Shown: positions 39,555 through 50,266, numbered from the stretch's first letter. The stretch: 64,000 nucleotides of DNA from Serratia sp. Ag1 (GCF_000743355.1 NZ_JQEI01000004.1:1-64000), one strand, 5' to 3'. The notes: a model not told the origin generated them from the letters alone. Translations and numbers: made by a program.

Positions 39555-40629
39555 AACATCCGTTAAATCAACAGCATTAGAACAGCGCGTCAGCCTTGCG
39601 CAAGACGGCGCGGGCCCGTGGTTAATGCAACTCCTCACCCGTTACGGCTTGTTGTTGCTCTGCATCCTGCTGGTGACCCTGTTTTCACTGACTACGCCGT
39701 CGTTCGCCTCCATGCTGACGCTGCAGGCGATCCTGTCCAGCAAAGCCAAAATCGCCCTGCTGGCACTGGCAGCCACCATTCCGATGATCGTCGGCAAGAT
39801 CGACCTCAACGTCGGTTTCGGCATCGTGCTGTGGCACATTCTGGCAATCACCCTCCAGGTGGAATACGGGTTTTCCTGGCAGATGGCGGTGTTAACCGTG
39901 TTGGTGATTTCTGCCTTGTATGGCCTGCTGAACGGGATTCTGGTGGCATTGGCGGATATCGACAGCTTCGTTGCCACACTGGGTTCCGGCACCGTGCTGT
40001 ATGCCGTAGCCCTGTGGCACTCCGGCGGGCGGCAGATTGTCGGCGATTTACCCGATGCCTTTATCGCCCTGCACCATAGCGAAATCGCCGGTATCCCGAT
40101 CGTCGCTTTTTATGTGCTGATCGTGGCTATCGTTCTGTGGTTAATCACAGAACACACGCCACTTGGCCGCTGCATGTATGCGGTCGGCGGCAACCCGGCA
40201 GCAGCACGGCTGAACGGTATTTCCGTCAACCGCTTCACCATAGGTGCTTTTATTGCTTCCAGCGTGCTCACCGGTTTCAGTGGTGTGTTGATCGCTGCAG
40301 AGCAAGGGGTTGGGCAGGCCAGCGTCGGTATGGATTATCTGTTACCGGCCTTGGTTGGGGCTTTCCTCGGCAGCACCACCATCCGCCCAGGACGGGTTAA
40401 CGTCTGGGGTACAGTGATCGGTATTGCCATTCTGGCGATCGGCATTGCCGGTATCCAACAATTTGGCGGGGCATTCTGGGTGGAACCGTTATTCAACGGT
40501 GCCACCTTACTGCTTTCCATCACGCTGGCAGGCTATGCCCAGCGCCGCCGATTACTCAATCAAAAAACGGTACAGCACAGCCATGCCGTTTTAACTGAAA
40601 AAAATAACCAGAAAGAGATCGATTCTTGA
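39544..40629 (+). CDS. Sugar-type ABC importer permease
   Basis: 361 residues from ATG 39544 (MSNKTSVKSTAL), inside the ATPase 3' end. RbsC-like integral membrane protein with eight to ten hydrophobic segments. The family motifs LSSKAKIALLALAATIPMIVGKIDLNVG, LGRCMYAVGGNPAAARLNGI and FLGSTTIRPGRVNVWGT are present. A single permease gene, so it presumably acts as a homodimer. Its stop lies 14 bases before the binding-protein start. Confidence 0.9.
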   Translation: MSNKTSVKSTALEQRVSLAQDGAGPWLMQLLTRYGLLLLCILLVTLFSLTTPSFASMLTLQAILSSKAKIALLALAATIPMIVGKIDLNVGFGIVLWHILAITLQVEYGFSWQMAVLTVLVISALYGLLNGILVALADIDSFVATLGSGTVLYAVALWHSGGRQIVGDLPDAFIALHHSEIAGIPIVAFYVLIVAIVLWLITEHTPLGRCMYAVGGNPAAARLNGISVNRFTIGAFIASSVLTGFSGVLIAAEQGVGQASVGMDYLLPALVGAFLGSTTIRPGRVNVWGTVIGIAILAIGIAGIQQFGGAFWVEPLFNGATLLLSITLAGYAQRRRLLNQKTVQHSHAVLTEKNNQKEIDS

Positions 40630-40643
40630 GCCGGAGTTCACGT

Positions 40644-41744
40644 ATGAAACGTTTTTGGATGTTGGCAGGAGCCACCACGTTGCTGTTAACCACCGCACCC
40701 GCTTGGGCGGATACTTATCTTGAGCAAGCCACGGCAGCAGTGAACAGGGCCACGGCAAGCACCACCCAGTGGGATGGCCCCACCAGCGGTCCGCAGTTAC
40801 AACCGCACAAGAAAATCATTTTTATTGCCTCCGACATGAAAAACGGCGGTGTACAGGGGGTGCAGCAAGGGCTGAGTGAAGCGGCCAAAGCCGCCGGTTG
40901 GCAGCTAGAAACGCTGGACGGCGGTGGATCGGTGAAAGATCAACTGTCATCACTCAACCAGGCGATTGCCCAGAAACCGGACGGCATCGTCATCGGTGGC
41001 TGGAACCCCAACGTAGCCAAGATCCCGCTGAAAAAGGCCATCCAGCAAGGCATCGTGCTTACCGCCTGGCACGCAGAGCCAGAGCCAGGCCCGATCGCCA
41101 AGTACAATATCTTCTATAACGTCACTTCCGATTCCAACGAGGTGGCGCGCATCGCGGCACAATACGCGGTGGTGAAATCCGGCGGGCAGGCTAACGTGCT
41201 GATCTTTACAGATTCGCTGTATCAAATCGCTTTGGATAAGGCCAATGTGATGAAACAGGAGATCGGTAAATGCAGCGGCTGCAAAGTGCTGGAATTCATC
41301 GACACACCGTTGGCTGATACCGCCAACCGTATGCCCGCCATGACCTTCAGCCTGCTGCAGAAGTACGGTGATCAATTCCAGTACGCGCTGGCGATCAACG
41401 ATCTGTATTTCGACTTTATGGCTCCAGCACTAAAAACCGCCGGTAAAGGCGGCCAAAATGCACCGTATAACATCTCTGCCGGTGACGGTTCTATTTCCGC
41501 CTATCAGCGCATCCGCTCAGGCGACAGCCAATCCGCCACCGTGCCTGAACCGCTGAAGCTGCACGGCTGGCAGTTGCTGGATGAATTCAACCGCGCCTTT
41601 GCCAAACAGCCACCTTCCGGTTACGTCACCCCCGTGCACCTGATCACCCGTGACAATATTGCCAGCAGCGGCGGTGCCAGTAACCTGTATGACCCGCAGA
41701 ACGGTTATCAGGAACATTACAAAACCATCTGGGGCGTAAAATAA
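40644..41744 (+). CDS. Periplasmic sugar-binding protein of the ABC importer
   Basis: 366 residues from ATG 40644, GGAG upstream. Signal peptide cleaved after about residue 22 (TTAPAWA then DTYL). Periplasmic_binding_4 fold: KKIIFIASDMKNGGVQGVQQGL opens domain 1 and DGIVIGGWNP follows. Only two cysteines are seen, as Cys210-Ser-Gly-Cys213, which could form a structural disulfide in the periplasm. About 30 extra residues precede the first beta strand compared with RbsB. The ligand cannot be named. No kinase, isomerase or regulator gene accompanies the three transporter genes. Confidence 0.88.
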   Translation: MKRFWMLAGATTLLLTTAPAWADTYLEQATAAVNRATASTTQWDGPTSGPQLQPHKKIIFIASDMKNGGVQGVQQGLSEAAKAAGWQLETLDGGGSVKDQLSSLNQAIAQKPDGIVIGGWNPNVAKIPLKKAIQQGIVLTAWHAEPEPGPIAKYNIFYNVTSDSNEVARIAAQYAVVKSGGQANVLIFTDSLYQIALDKANVMKQEIGKCSGCKVLEFIDTPLADTANRMPAMTFSLLQKYGDQFQYALAINDLYFDFMAPALKTAGKGGQNAPYNISAGDGSISAYQRIRSGDSQSATVPEPLKLHGWQLLDEFNRAFAKQPPSGYVTPVHLITRDNIASSGGASNLYDPQNGYQEHYKTIWGVK

Positions 41745-41788
41745 AGGGCAAAAACGACAAGCTTGAAACGCTTATGACGGATACGACA

Positions 41789-41809
41789 AGGCCACCGTGG
41801 GGGTGGCCT
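41789..41809 (+). terminator. Possible terminator of the ABC importer operon
   Basis: AGGCCACC / GGTGGCCT stem with a five-base loop, about 45 bases after the stop. The tail GAGGTTGGTCTTCT is only partly T-rich. Confidence 0.5.
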
Positions 41810-41896
41810 GAGGTTGGTCTTCTAGCCCGGGATACCCAGGTCTAGCGCACCGAGGGACGCTCCCCCTAATAACCCGCTTTGTCAGCAATTTGCTGA

Positions 41897-42751
41897 TTAT
41901 TCTGGCTTTTCAAGATGGCTAACACGTACATCCATCTGCGGACACGGGACGCCGATCTGGTGAATGTCTAACTGGCGTTTGAAGTTTTCCATCAGATCGA
42001 AGTAAACCTCCCAGAACTGGGCATTAGTCGTCCAGCAACGGGTGACAAAATTCAATGCCGGAGGAGCCATTTCGTTCAAACGCACGGTCACCCCTTTATC
42101 GTGCATAATACGCTTGTCGGCAGCAATCACATCGCCCAGTACCTGTTTCACCCGATCAACATCAGCGCTGTAAGCTACCGCCACCACGATATCCACGCGG
42201 CGGTGCGGCTCACGCGAGAAGTTGATGATATTACCAGAGATGATTTTACCGTTCGGCACTACAATGGTTTTGTTATCGGAAGTACGCAGGGTAGTAGAGA
42301 AAATCTCTACCTGATCAACCGTACCAGCAACACCTCCCAGATCGACAAACTCACCGGCACGCAACGGACGGAAGGCAACCAACAGCACGCCAGCCGCAAA
42401 GTTAGACAGCGAGCCTTGTAACGCCAGGCCAATCGCCAAACCGGCGGCACCCAACACCGCAATCACCGAGGTGGTTTGCACGCCAATCCGCCCCAACACC
42501 GCAATCAGCGTAAATGCCAGAATGCCGTAACGCACCATTGCAGCGAGGAAGTCAGCCACCGTGGCGTCAATACCCCGCAGCTTCATTACGCGATTGATCG
42601 CGTTACTGATAACGCGCGCAATAATCGAACCGATGATGAAAATGACGATCGCAGCGACAATGTTTACCGCATACTGGATCAGCATATCCTGATGATCCAC
42701 CAGCCAACTGCTAGCCTGATTGATGTCCTCAATGATATTGAGATCTTTCAT
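41897..42751 (-). CDS. mscS: Small-conductance mechanosensitive channel MscS
   Basis: 284 residues, E. coli MscS 286. Three membrane segments; the pore helix TM3 is [20 protein letters not shown] with the Gly/Ala packing that gates the channel. The cytoplasmic beta and alpha-beta domains follow ([21 protein letters not shown]). Opens under membrane tension to release solutes after hypo-osmotic shock. Located just downstream of fbaA as in E. coli. Confidence 0.96.
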   Translation of the reverse strand: MKDLNIIEDINQASSWLVDHQDMLIQYAVNIVAAIVIFIIGSIIARVISNAINRVMKLRGIDATVADFLAAMVRYGILAFTLIAVLGRIGVQTTSVIAVLGAAGLAIGLALQGSLSNFAAGVLLVAFRPLRAGEFVDLGGVAGTVDQVEIFSTTLRTSDNKTIVVPNGKIISGNIINFSREPHRRVDIVVAVAYSADVDRVKQVLGDVIAADKRIMHDKGVTVRLNEMAPPALNFVTRCWTTNAQFWEVYFDLMENFKRQLDIHQIGVPCPQMDVRVSHLEKPE

Positions 42752-42799
42752 TTTAGTGCCTCTACTTTCATTCCCTCAATCGAGGGGGATTCACACCAC

Positions 42800-42825
42800 A
42801 AAAAAGGCCCCCAAAAGGGAGCCTT
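42800..42825 (-). terminator. Terminator of the epd-pgk-fbaA operon
   Basis: Leftward AAGGCTCCC / GGGGGCCTT stem with one mismatch and a TTTT loop, then TTTT, 22 bases after the fbaA stop. Confidence 0.8.
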
Positions 42826-42846
42826 CAGCGTCAAGGAGGACAAAGA

Positions 42847-43926
42847 TTACAGCACGTTTACGGCGTTCAGATCTTTGAAAGCCTGTTCCAGACGGGTAAT
42901 CATAGAAGTCTGGGCAGCACGCAGCCATACACGTGGGTCATAATATTTCTTGTTCGGCTGATCTGCGCCTTTAGGGTTACCCAACTGGCCTTGCAGATAA
43001 GCTTCGTTTTCTTTGTAGTAATTCAGGATACCTTCCCATGTGGCCCACTGGGTGTCGGTATCGATGTTCATCTTGATCACGCCATAGCTGACGGACTCTT
43101 TGATCTCTGCGTCGCTAGAACCTGAACCACCGTGGAACACGAAGTTCAGGCTGTTGTGTGGCAGGTTGAATTTCTTGGAGACGTAAGCCTGAGAATCACG
43201 CAGGATGGTTGGGGTCAGCTTCACGTTACCTGGCTTGTACACACCGTGTACGTTACCGAAAGAGGCCGCAATGGTGAAGTTCGGGCTGATAGCATTCAGT
43301 TTTTCGTAAGCGTAAGCCACGTCTTCTGGCTGCGTGTACAGCGCGGATGCGTCCATATGGCTGTTGTCTACACCATCTTCTTCACCACCGGTGCAACCCA
43401 GTTCGATTTCCAGCGTCATACCGATCTTCGCCATGCGAGTCAGGTACTTGCTGCAGATTTCGATGTTTTCTTCCAGAGATTCTTCAGACAGATCGATCAT
43501 GTGAGAAGAGAACAGTGGCTTACCGGTGGCTGCAAAGTGTTTCTCACCCGCATCCAACAGGCCGTCCAGCCATGGCAGCAGTTTCTTCGCACAGTGGTCG
43601 GTGTGCAGAATCACCGGCACGCCGTAATGCTCAGCCATCTGGTGAACATGGTGTGCACCAGAGATTGCGCCCAGAATCGCCGCACCCTGTGGGATATCAG
43701 TCTTCACGCCTTTGCCTGCAACAAACGCGGCACCGCCGTTAGAGAACTGAACGATAACCGGAGCACGCACCTTGGCGGCGGTTTCCAGCACGGCGTTGAT
43801 GGAATCGGTACCCACGCAGTTTACTGCTGGCAGAGCAAAGTTGTTCTCTTTAGCAACTGCGAATACTTTCTGAACGTCATCACCGGTGATAACACCAGGT
43901 TTTACGAAATCAAATATTTTAGACAT
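42847..43926 (-). CDS. fbaA: Fructose-bisphosphate aldolase, class II
   Basis: 359 residues from MSKIFDFVKPGVITGDDVQK; 13 upstream codons are not conserved. Zinc-dependent aldolase of glycolysis and gluconeogenesis. Zn ligands in LHTDHCAKK, the catalytic Asp in the same loop, and phosphate-binding GGSGSSD and NIDTDTQWA are present. Third gene of the conserved epd-pgk-fbaA operon; a weak hairpin lies in the 170-base gap before it. Confidence 0.97.
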   Translation of the reverse strand: MSKIFDFVKPGVITGDDVQKVFAVAKENNFALPAVNCVGTDSINAVLETAAKVRAPVIVQFSNGGAAFVAGKGVKTDIPQGAAILGAISGAHHVHQMAEHYGVPVILHTDHCAKKLLPWLDGLLDAGEKHFAATGKPLFSSHMIDLSEESLEENIEICSKYLTRMAKIGMTLEIELGCTGGEEDGVDNSHMDASALYTQPEDVAYAYEKLNAISPNFTIAASFGNVHGVYKPGNVKLTPTILRDSQAYVSKKFNLPHNSLNFVFHGGSGSSDAEIKESVSYGVIKMNIDTDTQWATWEGILNYYKENEAYLQGQLGNPKGADQPNKKYYDPRVWLRAAQTSMITRLEQAFKDLNAVNVL

Positions 43927-44097
43927 GCGACTTTGTCCTGTTTCGTTGGCCGTTAATCCCTTCATTTTTAAGCCACAGCACAGTTGGCTGCAGCCTGAAA
44001 GCTAACGGGTAGGGATGGAGATTTATTTTACATTCCGCACCACAGTATCTCGGGCGGAGCAAAGCAAACGGGCGGTTTTCACCCCCCGTTATCTGAA

Positions 44098-45261
44098 TCA
44101 CTGCTTAGCGCGTTCTTCCAGCATCACCACAGCTGGCAGCTGTTTGCCTTCCACGAACTCAAGGAAAGCACCGCCACCGGTAGAGATGTAGGAAATCTTG
44201 TCAGCAATACCGAACAGATCGATCGCTGCCAGAGTGTCACCGCCGCCTGCAATCGAGAAGGCTTCGCTATCAGCGATAGCACGTGCCACAACTTCGGTGC
44301 CTTTACGGAAGTTAGGGAACTCGAATACGCCAACCGGGCCATTCCACAGAATGGTTTTGGCGTCTTTCAGGATCTTGGCCAGGCGCTCAGCCGAAACATC
44401 GCCCAGATCCAGAATTTGTTCTTCGTCTTTGATTTCGCTGGCTGGCTTCAGGGTCGCCACTGCGGTTTCAGAGAACTCGGTCGCTACACGTACATCGGTA
44501 GGCACCGGGATATCACAGGTTTCCAGCAGCTTTTTCGCTTCTGGGATCAGATCGGCTTCGTACAGGGATTTGCCGACGTTGTGACCTTGAGCAGCCACGA
44601 AGGTGTTGGCAATACCACCGCCCACGATCAGCTGATCGGCAATCTTGGACAGAGAATCCAGTACGGTCAGTTTGGTAGAGACTTTAGAACCGCCAACAAT
44701 CGCCACCATTGGGCGCGCCGGGTTACCCAGGGCTTTGCCCAGAGCTTCCAGCTCAGCAGACAACAGTGGGCCCGCACAGGCAACAGGAGCAAATTTGCCC
44801 ACGCCGTGAGTCGAAGCCTGCGCACGGTGTGCAGTCCCGAAAGCGTCCATCACATACACGTCGCACAGCGCCGCATATTTTTTGGACAAGGTTTCGTCGT
44901 CTTTCTTTTCGCCTTTGTTGAAGCGCACGTTCTCCAGAACCACCAGTTCACCGGCTGCAACCTCAACACCGTCCAGATAATCCTTCGCCAGACGTACTGG
45001 GGATTTCATGTGTTCTTTCAGGTAGTTCACCACCGGCAGCAGAGAGAACTCTTCGTTGTACTCGCCTTCGGTAGGGCGGCCCAAGTGCGAAGTCACCATC
45101 ACATGCGCACCTTGTTTCAGCGCAGCTTCAATGGTCGGCAGGGAGGCACGGATACGCGCATCGGAAGTCACTTTACCGTCTTTTACTGGAACGTTCAGAT
45201 CGGAACGGATCAGAACGCGCTTACCGGCCAGATCCAGATCGGTCATCTTGATTACAGACAT
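44098..45261 (-). CDS. pgk: Phosphoglycerate kinase
   Basis: 387 residues, the E. coli length. Transfers phosphate from 1,3-bisphosphoglycerate to [16 protein letters not shown] at the N-terminus (catalytic Arg and substrate loop), [19 protein letters not shown] in the middle and [19 protein letters not shown] at the C-terminus are all conserved. Follows epd by 77 bases. Confidence 0.97.
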   Translation of the reverse strand: MSVIKMTDLDLAGKRVLIRSDLNVPVKDGKVTSDARIRASLPTIEAALKQGAHVMVTSHLGRPTEGEYNEEFSLLPVVNYLKEHMKSPVRLAKDYLDGVEVAAGELVVLENVRFNKGEKKDDETLSKKYAALCDVYVMDAFGTAHRAQASTHGVGKFAPVACAGPLLSAELEALGKALGNPARPMVAIVGGSKVSTKLTVLDSLSKIADQLIVGGGIANTFVAAQGHNVGKSLYEADLIPEAKKLLETCDIPVPTDVRVATEFSETAVATLKPASEIKDEEQILDLGDVSAERLAKILKDAKTILWNGPVGVFEFPNFRKGTEVVARAIADSEAFSIAGGGDTLAAIDLFGIADKISYISTGGGAFLEFVEGKQLPAVVMLEERAKQ

Positions 45262-45338
45262 GGTGAACCCTCTTTGTTGATTCTCTATAAAAATTGCCTG
45301 AACAGCACATCAACACGGCGTTGATGCAGAGTGCCTTA

Positions 45339-46355
45339 TTAGAAACCGCTTGCGGCCATTGCCTGTGTTGTATCCAACATCCGGTTGGCAAAGCCCCATT
45401 CGTTATCGCACCAGACCAAGGTCTTTATCAGGTGCTGCCCACTGACCCGAGTCTGCGTGCCATCCACGATGGCGCTGTGCGGGTCATGGTTAAAATCGAT
45501 CGAAACTAATGGTAGTTCGGTGTAGTCAACTATACCACGAAATGCGCCCCGTGCGGCCTTTTGCAACAACTGGTTGACCTCTGTCACCAACACCTTTGAA
45601 CTCACGCTGACGCTGAGATCAATGGCCGTGACGTTGATGGTTGGCACACGCACGGAAATCGCTTCAAAACGATCGCAAAACTGCGGGAAGATACGGGTGA
45701 TACCCGCGGCCAGCTTGGTGTCGACCGGAATAATCGACTGGCTCGCCGCACGGGTGCGCCGCAAATCCTGATGATAGGCATCTATCACCGGCTGATCGTT
45801 CATTGAGGAGTGGATGGTGGTCACCGTGCCGGATTCGATGCCGTAGGCATCGTCCAGCAGTTTGATAATCGGAATAATGCAGTTGGTGGTACAGGATGCG
45901 TTGGAAACGATGCGGTGGTCGCCACGCAGCGTTTGGTGATTAACCCCAAACACGATAGTTGCATCCAGATCGTTGCCCCCCGGGTGGGCAAACAGCACCT
46001 TCTTCGCGCCAGCGGCCAAATGGGCCTCACCGTCGGCGCGGCTGCCGTACACGCCGCTGCAATCCAACACCACATCCACGCCCAATTCGCCCCAGGGCAG
46101 TTGTTCCACTGCGGGTTGATGCAACAACCGGATGCTGTCATCCCCAACGCTCAGCACATCAGCTTCCTGATGCACATCCCAGGCAAAACGGCCATGGCTG
46201 GAATCATATTTCAGCAGATGGGCCATCCCTTCAGCGTTTGCCAGTTCATTGATGGCCACTACAGAAATCTCAGCGCGTCGTCCTGATTCATACAGTGCGC
46301 GTAAAACGCTGCGGCCAATACGGCCAAAGCCGTTTATCGCTATGCGGATTGTCAT
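45339..46355 (-). CDS. epd: Erythrose-4-phosphate dehydrogenase
   Basis: 338 residues, E. coli 339. GapA paralogue that oxidises erythrose-4-phosphate to 4-phosphoerythronate for pyridoxal phosphate synthesis. NAD-binding [17 protein letters not shown] at the N-terminus, catalytic Cys in [13 protein letters not shown] near residue 155 and the catalytic His further on. First gene of epd-pgk-fbaA. A Cra-like palindrome lies about 180 bases upstream. Confidence 0.96.
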   Translation of the reverse strand: MTIRIAINGFGRIGRSVLRALYESGRRAEISVVAINELANAEGMAHLLKYDSSHGRFAWDVHQEADVLSVGDDSIRLLHQPAVEQLPWGELGVDVVLDCSGVYGSRADGEAHLAAGAKKVLFAHPGGNDLDATIVFGVNHQTLRGDHRIVSNASCTTNCIIPIIKLLDDAYGIESGTVTTIHSSMNDQPVIDAYHQDLRRTRAASQSIIPVDTKLAAGITRIFPQFCDRFEAISVRVPTINVTAIDLSVSVSSKVLVTEVNQLLQKAARGAFRGIVDYTELPLVSIDFNHDPHSAIVDGTQTRVSGQHLIKTLVWCDNEWGFANRMLDTTQAMAASGF

Positions 46356-46857
46356 GCTACTCCCTGAAAAAGGGCCTTCCCTGCCGGAGCTACTCCGGTT
46401 AAAGGTCGGGTTGTGATTATCCGCCTAGAGTACTGTAGCGCACCGCCTGCTGTGAATCGCTGCATTACATTATTCATCAAACCTTGTTGCTCATCGCAAC
46501 CGCTCCTCGCACGTTTCAGTGGCATACAACGCCAACTGAAACGCTTCAGCCGAGAATAAACCAAAGTTTTGCTAAAAGGAACAGGTGTAACCACCAGCCT
46601 GTCGAGTGGAAGTGATTTTGCGAAAATAAAATGATCTAGCGCACGTTTTTACGCCCTTATCCCCAATAGCATTAGCATGCTGGCATCAAGCACATGAGTT
46701 AACGTAAACAGTCAGATACTTAAGATAAATTCAGCATTTATTGAGGTAAACTGTTAGCCTTTACGCTGCCCGCTAGCAATCGGAAGTCATCCGCTACGTT
46801 TTACAGTATGACGGGTAAGGTTTTTTGGCAGTCAATGTTGCATAACAAGGAGCAGAA
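46356..46857. other. Divergent epd / ABM-protein intergenic region
   Basis: About 500 bases between divergent starts. It carries the Cra-like site at 46536-46550 and a possible trace of the palindromic element (CAGTATGACGGGTA near 46805). An 80-codon frame on the minus strand ending at 46352 is not protein-like. No gene seen. Confidence 0.5.
46536..46550. promoter_or_regulatory. Cra (FruR) operator candidate for epd
   Basis: CTGAAACGCTTCAGC contains a perfect CTGAAaCGcTTCAG palindrome and fits the Cra consensus of the GCTGAA(A/T)CG(N)TTCA kind on the complementary strand (GCTGAAGCGTTTCAG). In E. coli the epd-pgk-fbaA operon is Cra-controlled. Confidence 0.65.
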
Positions 46858-47145
46858 ATGAGTGAAGTTAAAGTAGTCGCCCTGATCAAAGCCCAGCCAG
46901 AACACCGTGCTGCCGTGGATAAAGCCGTGCGTGCCATGGTTGCTCCAAGCCGCTCTGAACCAGGCTGCATCCAGTATGATCTGCATGAAGAGCAAGGCCA
47001 TCCGGGGGCTTTCGTGTTTATCGAACGTTGGACTTCTGAGCAAGCACTGAAAGAGCATATGGCCATGTCTTACCATGATGCCTTCTTAGCTGAACTGGAA
47101 GGGAAGCTGGTGAGTTTAGAAGTGAAGAGATTGACTCAGCTCTAA
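46858..47145 (+). CDS. ABM-domain (YgiN-like) monooxygenase family protein
   Basis: 95 residues, AGGAG 6 bases before ATG. Single antibiotic-biosynthesis-monooxygenase fold with the typical SRSEPGCIQYDLHEE and FVFIERWTSEQALKEHM motifs. Members include the quinol monooxygenase YgiN and LsrG; the substrate here cannot be told. It sits alone between epd and tktA. Confidence 0.8.
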   Translation: MSEVKVVALIKAQPEHRAAVDKAVRAMVAPSRSEPGCIQYDLHEEQGHPGAFVFIERWTSEQALKEHMAMSYHDAFLAELEGKLVSLEVKRLTQL

Positions 47146-47152
47146 GTCAAAT

Positions 47153-47175
47153 AAAGCCCGGGATTGCCGGGCTTT
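47153..47175 (+). terminator. Terminator after the ABM-domain gene
   Basis: AAAGCCCGG / CCGGGCTTT stem with a five-base loop, 7 bases after the stop. Confidence 0.65.
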
Positions 47176-47186
47176 GCTGCAACTGC

Positions 47187-47218
47187 AGAAAAAACCAATA
47201 GGAGCTGCACACAGCTCC
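47187..47218 (-). terminator. Terminator of tktA
   Basis: Leftward GGAGCTG / CAGCTCC stem with a four-base loop, followed by TATTGGTTTTTTC, just after the tktA stop. Confidence 0.8.
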
Positions 47219-47226
47219 CAGCGGAT

Positions 47227-49221
47227 TTATTTCAACAAGGCTTGAGCCTTGGCTACCACGTTATCAACGGTGAAACCAAACTCTTTGAACAACAGCTCTG
47301 CCGGAGCAGACTCACCAAAGGTGTGCATACCTACGATCGCACCGTTCAGGCCCACGTACTTGTACCAGTAATCCGCAATACCGGCTTCCACCGCCACACG
47401 GGCACTCACGGAAGATGGCAACACAGACTCGCGGTACGCCGCATCCTGCTTGTCGAACGCGTCAGTAGACGGCATGGAGACTACGCGCACTTTGTGCCCT
47501 TCGGCACTCAGCTTATCAGCAGCCTGTACGGTAATACCCACTTCAGAACCGGTAGCAATCAGGATCACGTCTGGCGTGCCAGCGCAATCTTTCAGCACGT
47601 AAGCACCACGATAGACGTTTGCCAACTGTTCAGCAGTACGCGGCTGCTGGGTCAGGTTCTGGCGGGAGAATACCAGCGTGGTCGGGCCGTCGTTGCGTTC
47701 GATACCGTACTGCCAGGCAACCGCAGACTCAACCTGATCGCAAGGGCGCCAGGTGCTCATATTCGGGGTCACGCGCAGGCTGGCCAGTTGTTCAACCGGC
47801 TGATGCGTCGGGCCATCTTCGCCCAGACCGATAGAGTCGTGGGTGTAGACAAACACGTTGCGCAGTTTCATCAACGCCGCCATACGCACCGCGTTACGGG
47901 CATACTCCACAAACATCAGGAAGGTAGCAGAGTACGGCAGGAAACCACCGTGCAACGCGATACCGTTGGTGATGGCGGTCATGCCGAATTCGCGCACACC
48001 GTAGTGGATGTAGTTACCCGCCGGATCATCGCTCAAGGATTTGGAACCAGACCACATGGTCAGGTTGCTCGGCGCCAGGTCAGCGGAGCCGCCGAGGAAT
48101 TCTGGCAACACTTTACCGAAAGCTTCTAACGCGTTCTGTGAAGCTTTACGGCTGGCAATGTTAGCTGGATTAGCTTGCAGTTGTTCAACGAACTGCTTGG
48201 CTTCGGTTTGCCAGTTGGCAGGCAGCTCCCCATTCACACGGCGCTTAAACTCGGCGGCCAGTTCTGGGAAGGCCTTGGCGTAAGCGGCGAACTTGCCGTT
48301 CCAGGCCGCTTCTTTCGCCTGACCGGCTTCTTTGGCATCCCACTGGGCATAGATATCCTGCGGGATCTCGAAGGCGGCATATTTCCAACCGAGTGCTTCA
48401 CGGGTAGCTGCGACTTCAGCGGCACCTAGCGGTGCACCATGGGATTCATGGCTACCGGCTTTATTCGGTGATCCGAAGCCGATGGTGGTTTTACACATCA
48501 GCAAGGAAGGTTTGTCGGTGACTTTATGTGCTTCTTCGATCGCCGCTTTGATGGCATCGCTGTTGTGGCCATCAACACCACGCACCACGTGCCAGCCATA
48601 GGATTCGAAGCGTTTGGCGGTATCGTCAGTGAACCAGCCTTCTACGTGGCCGTCGATGGAAATACCGTTGTCGTCATAAAACGCGGTCAGTTTGCCGAGC
48701 TTCATGGTACCCGCCAGCGAACAGGCTTCGTGGGAAATGCCTTCCATCATGCAACCATCGCCCATAAAGGCATAGGTGTGGTGATCGACAATGTCATGAC
48801 CCGGGCGGTTAAACTGCGCCGCCAGCGTGCGCTCGGCGATGGCAAAACCAATCGCGTTGGCAATCCCCTGCCCCAATGGGCCGGTCGTGGTTTCTACCCC
48901 TGGGGTATAACCGTATTCCGGGTGGCCCGGCGTTTTGGAATGCAGTTGGCGGAAGTTTTCCAACTCGCTCATCGGCAGATCGTAACCGGTGAGGTGCAGC
49001 AGGCTGTAAATCAACATGGAACCATGACCATTTGACAACACGAAACGGTCACGGTCAGCCCATTGTGGGTTAGTCGGGTTATGGTTCAGGTAGTCACGCC
49101 ACAGGACTTCGGCGATATCTGCCATCCCCATTGGGGCCCCAGGGTGGCCGGAATTGGCTTTTTGCACGGCATCCATGCTGAGGGCGCGGATCGCGTTGGC
49201 AAGCTCTTTACGAGAGGACAT
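47227..49221 (-). CDS. tktA: Transketolase
   Basis: 664 residues, E. coli TktA 663. Transfers two-carbon ketol units between pentose-phosphate sugars using thiamine diphosphate. ThDP motif [20 protein letters not shown] through [11 protein letters not shown] (about residues 154-190), and the pyrimidine-domain motif with catalytic Glu in REFGMTAI. Paired with loiP on the opposite strand, as in E. coli. Confidence 0.97.
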   Translation of the reverse strand: MSSRKELANAIRALSMDAVQKANSGHPGAPMGMADIAEVLWRDYLNHNPTNPQWADRDRFVLSNGHGSMLIYSLLHLTGYDLPMSELENFRQLHSKTPGHPEYGYTPGVETTTGPLGQGIANAIGFAIAERTLAAQFNRPGHDIVDHHTYAFMGDGCMMEGISHEACSLAGTMKLGKLTAFYDDNGISIDGHVEGWFTDDTAKRFESYGWHVVRGVDGHNSDAIKAAIEEAHKVTDKPSLLMCKTTIGFGSPNKAGSHESHGAPLGAAEVAATREALGWKYAAFEIPQDIYAQWDAKEAGQAKEAAWNGKFAAYAKAFPELAAEFKRRVNGELPANWQTEAKQFVEQLQANPANIASRKASQNALEAFGKVLPEFLGGSADLAPSNLTMWSGSKSLSDDPAGNYIHYGVREFGMTAITNGIALHGGFLPYSATFLMFVEYARNAVRMAALMKLRNVFVYTHDSIGLGEDGPTHQPVEQLASLRVTPNMSTWRPCDQVESAVAWQYGIERNDGPTTLVFSRQNLTQQPRTAEQLANVYRGAYVLKDCAGTPDVILIATGSEVGITVQAADKLSAEGHKVRVVSMPSTDAFDKQDAAYRESVLPSSVSARVAVEAGIADYWYKYVGLNGAIVGMHTFGESAPAELLFKEFGFTVDNVVAKAQALLK

Positions 49222-49460
49222 GTTTTACTCCAGGTCGGATTAAAAAAGCAGTCTAGTTTTCTATTTTCTCAGACTCAGCATTAAAACGGCAATCCCTAAT
49301 GCCAAATGAGAGCGAGTTCACAACTTATTAGCACGTTCGGTCAGTTTTTCGGAATAACACTATTCTCACCATACTTGACGTACAATAGGCTCGTGCGACA
49401 GAAATGACGTCAACAAACACTGCGCACACCACCCTTTTACTATCATGGGAAGATAGCTTT

Positions 49461-50213
49461 ATGAAGATCCGCACTTCTTTGCTGGCAATCAGCATCACTA
49501 CCCTGTTGACCGGCTGCCAGAACCTGAACACTGATACTCTGATGCAATCTGGAGCACAAGCCTTTCAGGCCGCTACGCTAAGTAATGACGATGTCAAAGC
49601 GCTGAGTGATAAATCCTGCGCCGAAATGGACAACCAGGCGCAAATCGCACCCGCCAACAGCACCTACACACAGCGTCTGAACAAGATCGCTGCTGCGCTG
49701 GGTGATAATATCGACGGTACCTCCGCGAACTACAAGGTTTACCTGACAAAAGACGTGAATGCCTGGGCGATGGCTAACGGCTGCATCCGCGTTTACAGCG
49801 GCCTGATGGACATCATGAACGACAACGAAGTGGAAGGCGTATTGGGCCATGAAATCGGCCACGTGGCGCTGGGCCACACCCGTAAAGCGATGCAGGTGGC
49901 TTACGGCACCGTAGCACTGCGCACCGCCGCCTCTTCGGCTGGTGGCATTGTGGGTTCATTGTCTGAGTCGCAGTTGGCCGATCTGGGCGAAAAGCTGATC
50001 AATGCTCAGTTCTCTCAGAAGCAGGAAAGCCAGGCTGATGATTATTCGTTTGATCTGCTGAAGAAGCGCGGTATCGATCCAAACGGGCTGGTGACCAGCT
50101 TCGAGAAATTGGCGCAGATGGAAGGCAGCCGCAAGAGCAGCATGTTTGACGGCCACCCACCTTCAGAAGCCCGCGCGCAGCATATCCGCGAGCGTATTGC
50201 CGCCGGGAAATAA
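49461..50213 (+). CDS. loiP: Outer-membrane metalloprotease LoiP (YggG)
   Basis: 250 residues from MKIRTSLLAISITTLLTGCQ; 19 upstream codons are not conserved. Lipoprotein: lipobox LLTGC with Cys19, next residue Gln, fitting outer-membrane sorting. Peptidase M48 motif HEIGH at residues 130-134 and a third zinc ligand in QESQADDYSF. E. coli LoiP cleaves between Phe-Phe pairs and is processed with BepA/YfgC. The terminator at 50225 follows at once. Confidence 0.94.
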   Translation: MKIRTSLLAISITTLLTGCQNLNTDTLMQSGAQAFQAATLSNDDVKALSDKSCAEMDNQAQIAPANSTYTQRLNKIAAALGDNIDGTSANYKVYLTKDVNAWAMANGCIRVYSGLMDIMNDNEVEGVLGHEIGHVALGHTRKAMQVAYGTVALRTAASSAGGIVGSLSESQLADLGEKLINAQFSQKQESQADDYSFDLLKKRGIDPNGLVTSFEKLAQMEGSRKSSMFDGHPPSEARAQHIRERIAAGK

Positions 50214-50224
50214 ATTATCTGTTC

Positions 50225-50249
50225 TGGGCGCAGATCGCTGCGCCCATTT
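50225..50249. terminator. Terminator between loiP and the catabolic operon
   Basis: TGGGCGCAG / CTGCGCCCA perfect nine-base-pair stem with an ATCG loop and TTTATTA tail rightward. It lies between convergent transcription units and may serve both. Confidence 0.8.
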
Positions 50250-50266
50250 ATTACCTGTTCACCCAC

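Noticed and set aside
44416-45324. 302-codon plus-strand frame opposite pgk
   Set aside because: Antisense shadow of a highly biased glycolytic gene; the same applies to 47164-48129 opposite tktA and 43132-43956 opposite fbaA.
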